From the NCBI GenBank assembly GCA_016784355.1, contig JADHUV010000004.1, forward strand, positions 1 through 48,200: DNA of 48,200 nucleotides, read 5' to 3'. The stretch is from Nitrospira sp. (lineage in GTDB: Bacteria > Nitrospirota > Thermodesulfovibrionia > UBA6902). This document shows, piece after piece, positions 42,021 through 48,200 of this stretch. The stretch's first letter is position 1, and every line of letters starts with the position of its first letter. Under the pieces are notes generated by a model that searched no databases, was not told the DNA's origin, and saw nothing but the letters and a program-made list of their open reading frames with translations. The translations under genes were made by a program, and so were the position numbers.

Positions 42021-42980
42021 CTACTTATTTTTTTTGGGGACTACCTTCAGTTTCATTTTTTTCTTTGCAAGTTCAGCCTGATCTGACTCGGGAAAGCGCT
42101 TGATCAGTTTTTCAAACATTATATTCCCGAGTTTTGTATTTTTTATTGCATAGAAAGCGAGTCCCTGTTTTAGCATCGCTCCCGGGACTTTATCACTATC
42201 TGAAAACTTCTTGAAAAGATCCTCATAAGCCAGGATTGCATCTTCGTACTTCTCTTCCTGATAATAGGTCTCTCCTATCCAGAAAAGAGCATTATCTGAG
42301 TATTCATTAGTTTTGAATTTATTTGCTACAGCATTGAATTTTTCTCTAGCCTCAGGCATATTGCCGGCCTTGAAAAGTTGGTAACCCTCCATATATACAT
42401 CTTTTACCGCAGGGGGAAGGATTACTTTTTCAGTCTCAGAATCCGGTTTTAGCGTAGCGATGGTTTTGGGCGAAGGCTTCGTACTTGCTTCTGGAACTAC
42501 GGGTGCAGCTATAGGGGTTGGGCGTTCCTTCATTTCTGAGAGCTGTTCCTGCAGTTTCGTGATCCTTGCAAGCAGCATGTCCCTGTCTTCGACCATTTCC
42601 ATGGCCTTTTTTTCTGAATAATAGCGGGCCTCTTCAAAGCGGCCGGTGAGTATCTTAAATTCAGAGGAGAGTTCTTCAATTCTTACATACAGCTCTGCTG
42701 CTGACTTGGCCGAAGTTGCCTGAGACTCTTTTATCTCAAGGAGGTTTTGCTCAGTTGCATTGTCTTTGCTGCGGTCTCCAGTAGCGGCCTTGAGATTACG
42801 GACTTCTGTATTGAGCATATTGATCTCATATCGCATCGCTCCGATTTCCTCAGTGGATACGCACCCCGGTATTACCAGGGCGGCCATGCAAAGAATCAGG
42901 GCGCCCGATGCTTTAGAGAATAAAGAAGCGGGGCGCCGCGCAGACGTCCCTTTGCCGTATATTTTCAGTTTCTGCTTCAA
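42021..42980 (-). CDS. cpoB: Tol-Pal system protein CpoB (YbgF)
   Basis: A 319-residue periplasmic protein, last in the Tol-Pal operon. The N-terminus holds a lipoprotein-like signal ending in IPGC (Cys 40), whereas Escherichia coli CpoB is soluble. A long coiled coil (about 45-150) and a Pro-rich linker precede a C-terminal TPR domain (about 195-310, with YSDNALFWIGETYYQEEKYEDAI typical of YbgF). CpoB couples Tol-Pal constriction to peptidoglycan synthesis. The start is TTG with AAAGGA upstream. Confidence 0.88.
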   Translation of the reverse strand: MKQKLKIYGKGTSARRPASLFSKASGALILCMAALVIPGCVSTEEIGAMRYEINMLNTEVRNLKAATGDRSKDNATEQNLLEIKESQATSAKSAAELYVRIEELSSEFKILTGRFEEARYYSEKKAMEMVEDRDMLLARITKLQEQLSEMKERPTPIAAPVVPEASTKPSPKTIATLKPDSETEKVILPPAVKDVYMEGYQLFKAGNMPEAREKFNAVANKFKTNEYSDNALFWIGETYYQEEKYEDAILAYEDLFKKFSDSDKVPGAMLKQGLAFYAIKNTKLGNIMFEKLIKRFPESDQAELAKKKMKLKVVPKKNK

Positions 42981-42993
42981 GCGTTATTTCCTT

Positions 42994-43542
42994 TTACTTT
43001 GAAAGGATAAAGTGTGCACGTCTGTTTTGATACCAGCAGGCCTCGTTATGTTCTGTACAGACAGGCGTCTCTTCACCGTATGTCACAGCGGTTATTCTTG
43101 ATGAAGATACTCCTTGAGATTCGAGATAACTTCTGGCCGCATTTGAGCGTTTTTCTCCAAGTGCGAGATTATACTCATTGGTGCCGCGTTCATCGCAGTG
43201 GCCTGTAATTACGATGCTCAGTACTTTATTCTGGTTTAAAAAAGATGCAACTTCATCCAAAACAGGTCTGGCTTCAGGCATTATATCATAGCGGTCAAAA
43301 TCGAAATGTATATCCCGAAAAACCTGTGCTGCCTGTTCTTCCAGAGAGAGAGCAGTTTCTGACACATCTGCTTCATGCCCGAAGGACATCTCTTCAACCA
43401 TCTCTTTTTCCATAGGCGAGGTGGTCATTGTTTTCTGAGGTGCGGACTGATCTCCTTCAACAGTCAATTGTCCGGGTGCAGTATATTTTTTTGAACAGCC
43501 AAAGGCTAGAAGCATTAATAACACGATGATGATTTTTTTCAC
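42994..43542 (-). CDS. pal: Peptidoglycan-associated lipoprotein Pal
   Basis: From the GTG at 43542 (GGGGGAGGA upstream) the product has 182 residues with a lipoprotein signal ending in AFGC (Cys 16), a variable linker, and an OmpA-like domain (about 75-180) with IHFDFDRYDI, ITGHCDERGTNEYN and NRRAHFIL. It anchors the outer membrane to peptidoglycan and is the end point of the TolQRA energy relay. A longer upstream frame lacks a signal peptide and is rejected. Confidence 0.95.
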   Translation of the reverse strand: MKKIIIVLLMLLAFGCSKKYTAPGQLTVEGDQSAPQKTMTTSPMEKEMVEEMSFGHEADVSETALSLEEQAAQVFRDIHFDFDRYDIMPEARPVLDEVASFLNQNKVLSIVITGHCDERGTNEYNLALGEKRSNAARSYLESQGVSSSRITAVTYGEETPVCTEHNEACWYQNRRAHFILSK

Positions 43543-43571
43543 TTGATTATTCCTCCCCCTGAAAAATGTTT

Positions 43572-44813
43572 TTAATATAAATATGGTGACCATTTAGGTG
43601 ACCAGGCTTTCATGTATGAAGGGGTAATGCGTTTTTGTTCTTCTCCGTTTGCGCGCATTATATAAATCCCTTTTTCTCCATCCCTGTCCGAGTCGAATGC
43701 CAGAAACATGCCGTCCGGTGAAAATGAAGGGCTTTCATTGTTTCCATCAAAAGTAAGCTGTCTTAAATCTTTACCGTCCGATTTTACCATGAATACCTGA
43801 TTTTTGCCATTTGTTCTGCTGGAATAGGAAAGCCATTTCCCGTTGGGTGCCCAGGCTGGTGAGGTATTGTAGTTGCCCTCATATGTCAGACGTCTCAGAT
43901 TCGAGCCATCTGCCCGCATAATGTAAAGTTGTGGCGTGCCGCCGCGGTCAGATACAAAGGCGATCTTCGTGCCATCCGGCGAAAACACCGGTGAAACATC
44001 GATGCCAAAGGCCTTTGTCAGCTTTCTGGTTCGGGAACTTTTAATGTCAGTAGTGTAAATCTCGGAACTTCCGTCTTTAGAGGACGAAAAAGCGATGAGG
44101 CCACCGGGTGATGTTCCTCCGACTATGTTCAGGCCTTTTGATGAGAAGAGTACTGCCTCTTTGGATTTTTGAAGATCCAGGGAATATATTTTCCACTGTC
44201 GCCTTCTCTCTGCTGAGTAAAAAAGGTGTTTGGCGTCCATAGACCAGCTGTGACTGGAAATCAGGCCGCGTGAAACCAGTTTTTGTGATTTAAAGCCATC
44301 CCAATCCATTATTCTGAGGGCCTTTTTCCCTGACATAGCAGCGGCCAGGTATGTGAGTTTTGTCCTGAAGACGCCTTTCTGCCCGGTAGCTATCTGATAT
44401 ATTGCATCTGCCGCCCTGTGACCCATTACCCTGATGTTGCCTTTTTTTGTGACATAGCGCGTCTTCAGAACTTCTTTGCCGGCTACCAGATCCTGGATGG
44501 AAAGCACTACGGTTAACTCACTGCCAATAGCAACATCGGCTGTAACAACTATCTCGGCACCTGAAATATCGGGGTCTACGAACTGGATAAGACCTGTAAA
44601 TTTCAGGTCGCTCTTTATTATTTTTTCCAGGTCAAAGCCCTTTACATCTCCAGTTGTTATTATTTTTATTGGCAGCTGCCGTATCCCCGGGGAGGCGATA
44701 TCAATATAGATTTTTGCATCTGCAATATCGACACAAATCAGGAGCATTATTATCAGAAGCAAGGATGTTATGAATTTAGTATACGTTTTAGTATTGTATG
44801 TTATTTTTTTCAT
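43572..44813 (-). CDS. tolB: Tol-Pal system beta-propeller protein TolB
   Basis: A 413-residue periplasmic protein: signal peptide ending near ADA-KI, an N-terminal domain (ASPGIRQLPIKI, FTGLIQFVDP), and a C-terminal six-blade propeller with repeated FSPDGTKIAFVSDRGG, WAPNGKWLSYSS and FSPDGMFLAFDSDRDG motifs. TolB binds Pal and is displaced by TolA. The ATG at 44813 with GAAAGG 5 nt upstream is preferred over a GTG at 44834 that overlaps the tolA stop. Confidence 0.95.
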   Translation of the reverse strand: MKKITYNTKTYTKFITSLLLIIMLLICVDIADAKIYIDIASPGIRQLPIKIITTGDVKGFDLEKIIKSDLKFTGLIQFVDPDISGAEIVVTADVAIGSELTVVLSIQDLVAGKEVLKTRYVTKKGNIRVMGHRAADAIYQIATGQKGVFRTKLTYLAAAMSGKKALRIMDWDGFKSQKLVSRGLISSHSWSMDAKHLFYSAERRRQWKIYSLDLQKSKEAVLFSSKGLNIVGGTSPGGLIAFSSSKDGSSEIYTTDIKSSRTRKLTKAFGIDVSPVFSPDGTKIAFVSDRGGTPQLYIMRADGSNLRRLTYEGNYNTSPAWAPNGKWLSYSSRTNGKNQVFMVKSDGKDLRQLTFDGNNESPSFSPDGMFLAFDSDRDGEKGIYIMRANGEEQKRITPSYMKAWSPKWSPYLY

Positions 44814-44830
44814 TGAAACCTTTCTTATTC

Positions 44831-45664
44831 TCACAGGTGAAATTTGATCTCTATCTCCTGCTCAATAGGAGGTGCCGTAAGAGGGCTGGCCTTTATTATG
44901 GCATTGATTGCTGATTTATCAAACAGTGTATTGCCGGATGAACTGATTATCTCGAGCGAACTGGTCAGGCCCCGTTTGTCTATCTTGAAAGATATAATGG
45001 CCTCCAGCTGAGCGGATTCAAATGGAGGATGGATCCACTCAAATAAGATTTCCTCACGGATAATGGCACTGTATGCATCAATATCAGAGCTTTTGGAAGA
45101 ACTTGAAGGTGAGGGGGTTCCGGATACGGATATAAGCTTACGTCTTCTTAAATCTGCGATGGCCGAGGCCACGGTATTCTGCGCCTCCTCTTCTCTTTGC
45201 TGCTCCTGCTGTTTCTCTGCTCTTTTTTTCTCCATTTTTGATATAGCGCTTAACCTCTCTAACTCTCTTTCCAGGCTTTTGTCCGGGGTTGGCGCAGGAT
45301 CAGTTTTTGGGCTGGGAGCTGTTTTCCGGCGCGGCGATATCTTTTTTGAGGCCTTAATAGGCGGACTTTTTTCAGGCTCCAGAGAGACACCTTTTTCAGG
45401 TAGTTTCTTATCGGGCAGGCTTTTCTTGACGACATCTTTTTTCCGCGGAGCAGGTTTCTGTTCGGTCTTCGGGGCTGTCTTCGGGACTGAGGTTTGCTGC
45501 AACGAGGAAGGGGATACCAGCTTAACCGAATAACTCTTGTAGTCATGATCTGTGGTTTGAAGCTGTGTCGCTGCAAAATACAGCAGCATTGCATGAAAGA
45601 CCGCGGACAAGATTACGATCTTTTTAAAGTTCGGTTCTTTGCCGCTATGGATGCGGGAGGTCAT
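44831..45664 (-). CDS. tolA: TolA-like energy transducer
   Basis: A 277-residue protein with one N-terminal membrane segment (about 15-33), a Pro/Lys-rich region (60-125), a charged helical stretch (about 128-165) and a C-terminal TonB/TolA domain (about 195-277: IREEILFEWIHPP and ISFKIDKRGLTSSLEI). The helical arm is far shorter than in Escherichia coli TolA, so reach across the periplasm may rely on the Pro-rich part, as in TonB. It overlaps tolR by 4 nt (ATGA) and lies before tolB, which makes TolA the best call. Confidence 0.85.
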   Translation of the reverse strand: MTSRIHSGKEPNFKKIVILSAVFHAMLLYFAATQLQTTDHDYKSYSVKLVSPSSLQQTSVPKTAPKTEQKPAPRKKDVVKKSLPDKKLPEKGVSLEPEKSPPIKASKKISPRRKTAPSPKTDPAPTPDKSLERELERLSAISKMEKKRAEKQQEQQREEEAQNTVASAIADLRRRKLISVSGTPSPSSSSKSSDIDAYSAIIREEILFEWIHPPFESAQLEAIISFKIDKRGLTSSLEIISSSGNTLFDKSAINAIIKASPLTAPPIEQEIEIKFHL

Positions 45665-46050
45665 TTCATGCGAGCCTTTGGCTCAGTTACCATTCCGAGT
45701 TTTTCTATTCCGATTTCTCTAAGCTCGCCCATGACATTTACTACAAGTCCATATGGTACGTCTTTATCCGCTTTGAGAAAGACCTCGGAATCTTTCTTTT
45801 TTTCAAGTTGTGAAGTAAGTTCTTTCAGTGTAATTGCGGTTTTATCCAGATAGATCTTGCCATTTTTATGTATGGTAATGACGGTTCTTTCTGAAGGACC
45901 CATTTCTTTAGCGCTGGCCTGCGGAAGATTTACATCGATGCCCTGCTGAAGAAGCGGTGCTGTCACCATGAAGATGATAAGCAGGACTAGCATAACGTCT
46001 ACAAAAGGGGTAACATTAATCTCTGATAGTGCCCGTCTGTTTCTCTGCAT
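45661..46050 (-). CDS. tolR: TolR/ExbD-type proton-channel subunit
   Basis: A 129-residue protein with the family signature SEINVTPFVDVMLVLLIIFMV, including the proton-relay Asp in the single membrane helix, and a periplasmic domain. The ATG at 46050 lies inside the 3' end of tolQ and has GAGGGG close upstream; a TTG at 46062 is an alternative. With TolQ it turns proton flow into TolA movement. Confidence 0.93.
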   Translation of the reverse strand: MQRNRRALSEINVTPFVDVMLVLLIIFMVTAPLLQQGIDVNLPQASAKEMGPSERTVITIHKNGKIYLDKTAITLKELTSQLEKKKDSEVFLKADKDVPYGLVVNVMGELREIGIEKLGMVTEPKARMK

Positions 46051-46672
46051 TACCCCTCGCAATATGTTCCAGTAATTCCTGGGAAAAGTCTTCCATCATA
46101 ATTATATTTCGTCTTGTACGGCTGAGGTAATAATTGTAGGCAACCACGGCCGGAATCGCAGCGGCAAGTCCGGCGGCTGTAGCTATAAGGGCCTCAGCTA
46201 TGCCCGGTGCAACTACTGCCAGGGATGCTGCGCCTATTCTTCCTATACCCATGAAAGAATTCATAATACCCCAGACTGTTCCGAACAGTCCTATGAAAGG
46301 AGCGGTTGAGCCGGTTGTTGCCAGAAAGGTCAGATATTTTTCAAGGCGGGCTGCCTCTAATGCTTCGACCCGTCTAAGTGCACGTCTTGCCTCATCTTTG
46401 TCAGGATTTTCCAATCCATGTAAAGCCCTGAACAGCGCGGTAAAAGGGCTTGAGGTAAGAGTTTTTGTGGCCTGATACAGGTCTTCCATGCTTTTGCTTT
46501 TCTGAAATGCCCTGTGAAATATACCGGACTCTTTCTCAGCTTTTGACAGCAGCATATATTTATATATAATGATGGCCCAGGATACTACGGAGAAAAATAC
46601 CAGAATTAATAGGACGAACTTTACGACCAGTCCGGCCTTTAATATGAGTGAGAGTATAGTGTTTCCTGCCAT
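46016..46672 (-). CDS. tolQ: TolQ/ExbB-type proton-channel subunit
   Basis: A 218-residue protein with three membrane segments (about 15-35, 130-155, 165-190) and the MotA/TolQ/ExbB signature FLATTGSTAPFIGLFGTVWG followed by GIAEALIATAAGLAAAIPAV. It overlaps tolR by 35 bp. It begins the tol part of the operon, 67 bp after pgl; the start has a weak ribosome site. Confidence 0.94.
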   Translation of the reverse strand: MAGNTILSLILKAGLVVKFVLLILVFFSVVSWAIIIYKYMLLSKAEKESGIFHRAFQKSKSMEDLYQATKTLTSSPFTALFRALHGLENPDKDEARRALRRVEALEAARLEKYLTFLATTGSTAPFIGLFGTVWGIMNSFMGIGRIGAASLAVVAPGIAEALIATAAGLAAAIPAVVAYNYYLSRTRRNIIMMEDFSQELLEHIARGNAEKQTGTIRD

Positions 46673-46739
46673 GATTGTAAGAGTTTAAAGCAATGTCTTT
46701 AAAAAGTCAAAAACTGCAGCGGTAGTAAGGCGATAATAT

Positions 46740-47492
46740 TTATTTTTCATTCAGTGCGGCGGCTGCGCTCTGGTCAAGCAGGAGAATAAAGCGTCCGTGT
46801 TCAGGTCGTATCCGAGCGGCCGGGAGTTTACATTTCTTGTCCATAACGACGGACTGGATGGTGGCGGCTTTGTTGCTTCCGGAGGCCATCAGCAGTATAT
46901 TTACCGCGTTATTGATTACCGGAAAGGTTAAAGATATCCGCTCGTGCATTGCCTCATCCGGCGGCCAGACATGGGTTGCTATTCGAGCCGTTTCAGTAAC
47001 CGATGCCGTATCGGGAAAGAGCGATGCTGTATGGCCATCCTCTCCCATACCGAGAAGGATCAGATCAAAGGAAGGCAGCGTTTTTTCAGGTAGCTTAAAA
47101 AAGGCAGCTATATCACGCTCATATTTTTCCGCTGCAGAAGCAGCCGAAACTCCTACGGTCAGTATCGGGTGAATATTTTTTGCAGGTACACTGATGTGCA
47201 GAAGCAGGGCCCTGTTGATCATTCGGAAATTACTGGCAGTACTGTCATAAGGCACAAAGCGCTCATCTACAATGAAAAAATGAGTCTTGTCCCATGGCAG
47301 GTCATCTCGCGCAGCAAGTTTCTGGTACAGGGTAATAGGCGTAGAACCCCCTGAGAGGGCTACCGTAAATATCCCTCTGGCTTCTATTGCGCGGCGGCAG
47401 ACATCAGACCATTGCTCCATGGCAAAATCAGACATGTCTTCCATATTGTCAAAGACAGCAAATTCTTTATTATTTATAGTTTTAGTTTTCAT
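46740..47492 (-). CDS. pgl: 6-phosphogluconolactonase
   Basis: A 250-residue enzyme that opens 6-phosphogluconolactone in the oxidative pentose phosphate pathway. Family motifs are present: ALSGGSTP, FFIVDERFVP, SNFRMINRALL, ILLGMGEDGHTASLFP and RISLTFPVINNA. It follows zwf by 51 bp in the same direction, placing consecutive enzymes together. Confidence 0.93.
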   Translation of the reverse strand: MKTKTINNKEFAVFDNMEDMSDFAMEQWSDVCRRAIEARGIFTVALSGGSTPITLYQKLAARDDLPWDKTHFFIVDERFVPYDSTASNFRMINRALLLHISVPAKNIHPILTVGVSAASAAEKYERDIAAFFKLPEKTLPSFDLILLGMGEDGHTASLFPDTASVTETARIATHVWPPDEAMHERISLTFPVINNAVNILLMASGSNKAATIQSVVMDKKCKLPAARIRPEHGRFILLLDQSAAAALNEK

Positions 47493-47543
47493 GGTGATTG
47501 TTTGTAGAAAGATTATAAGTCATGACCGGGGTATTCAGCAAGA

Positions 47544-48200
47544 TCATGTACGGTAACCCTTACGCCACACCCTGCCGTCTCGCTGCAGCAGTTCCGAGGA
47601 CTGATCAGGGCCCCATGATCCCGAGGGGTATTTAGCGAGCGCTGCAGAAGGGGTAGATTCCCAGCGCTGTATTATAGGATCTACCACCTTCCAGGTAGCT
47701 TCTATGCCGTCCTGCCGGGCAAACAGGGTCTGATCCCCTTTCATACAGTCCAGCAGCAGACGCTCATATGCCATTGGGTAATGAATGTCTCCTTTCAGAT
47801 CGTCCAAATAATCAAAGTTCATATTTACGGGGTAAAGCTGATTGCCTATCCCCGGATGCTTTACCCCAATATGCAGGGATATGTGCTCTCTCGGCTGTAC
47901 CCCTAGGACAAGAACGTTCGGCTCCCGAATCTCGCAGGTAGAACTGAAGAGTCTCAGGGGAGGCTGTTTAAAATGTATGCTGATCTCTGTCAGTCTCTTT
48001 TGCAGGCGCTTGCCGCTTCTCAGATAAAAGGGCACTCCTGCCCAGCGCCAGTTATCGATATAAAGCTTACCCGCAAAAAAAGTAGGGGTTATGGAATCTG
48101 CAGCCGTGTCCTTTTCATCGAGATAACCGGACAACCTGGTTTCACCGGACCTGGTTGCGGCATATTGTCCTCTGACCGTGTTCTGGTCGATGTATTCATC
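47544..48200 (-). CDS. zwf: Glucose-6-phosphate dehydrogenase, C-terminal part
   Basis: The frame is open to the window edge, leaving the last 218 residues of the enzyme; the N-terminal NAD(P) fold is outside. Visible motifs include DEYIDQNTVRGQY, FAGKLYIDNWRWAGVPFYLRSGKRL and the closing WKVVDPIIQRWE...YPSGSWGP. A TTG within the frame at 48134 is not the start. It supplies the lactone for pgl downstream. Confidence 0.93.
   Translation of the reverse strand, partial: DEYIDQNTVRGQYAATRSGETRLSGYLDEKDTAADSITPTFFAGKLYIDNWRWAGVPFYLRSGKRLQKRLTEISIHFKQPPLRLFSSTCEIREPNVLVLGVQPREHISLHIGVKHPGIGNQLYPVNMNFDYLDDLKGDIHYPMAYERLLLDCMKGDQTLFARQDGIEATWKVVDPIIQRWESTPSAALAKYPSGSWGPDQSSELLQRDGRVWRKGYRT

Overview
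This 48.2 kb window comes from the chromosome of a Gram-negative (diderm) bacterium. The evidence is a complete Tol-Pal operon, several lipoproteins with lipoboxes, a secretin and an MSHA-like type IV pilus assembly operon. MopE-type repeat proteins, HAF-repeat proteins and ExeA-like ATPases fit a Desulfobacterota/Nitrospirota-like lineage. No rRNA or single-lineage marker is present, so the phylum is a guess. No tRNA, rRNA or CRISPR array was seen.

Layout. 1-973: the start of a small membrane protein gene (cut by the window edge), then a non-coding stretch with an orphan terminator and three palindromic repeats. 974-5972: DUF885 metallopeptidase-like gene, mutS2 and nfo (repair nucleases) on the plus strand. 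6051-10361 (minus): ExeA-like ATPase, a large TPR protein and a lipoprotein substrate-binding protein. 10565-21560 (minus): three paralogous giant secreted proteins built by shuffling HAF repeats, MopE (putative metal-binding) repeats, a Kazal-like module, thrombospondin type 3 repeats and a shared dockerin-like C-terminus. The second and third have excellent sigma-54 promoters. About 75 bp upstream of each lie two copies of a 13-bp dyad, TGTCA-N3-TGGCA, spaced 21-22 bp. This looks like an enhancer-binding-protein regulon controlling a surface or extracellular protein system, and is the most notable signal in the window.

22152-24879: a MltD-like lytic transglycosylase (plus), facing a membrane-anchored TPR protein and a PHP-domain phosphoesterase (minus). 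25016-33072: a tight, translationally coupled plus-strand operon for an MSHA-like type IV pilus/secretion machine: PilM-PilN fusion, PilO-like, PilP-like, secretin lipoprotein, GspE/MshE ATPase with a MshEN-type (c-di-GMP-binding) N-terminus, GspF/PilC, and an ExeA/MshM ATPase with a membrane segment and SH3 domain. No pilins or prepilin peptidase are in view. 33099-36808: YeiH-type permease, orphan PAS histidine kinase, and exonuclease III.

36809-41300: an AT-rich segment with an RNA-centred set (DEAD-box helicase, short S1/winged-helix protein, RlmN-type radical SAM methyltransferase) and a Zn-ribbon methyltransferase. It is bordered or interrupted by mobile-element debris (an 11-bp inverted repeat, a GGGGTCAG-type end motif, an IS3 OrfA remnant) and is probably acquired. 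41577-41861 (minus): two unannotated micro-ORFs, each with a strong ribosome binding site. 42021-48200 (minus): zwf (cut by the window end), pgl, tolQ, tolR, tolA, tolB, pal, cpoB, linking the oxidative pentose phosphate entry enzymes to the envelope-constriction Tol-Pal machine.
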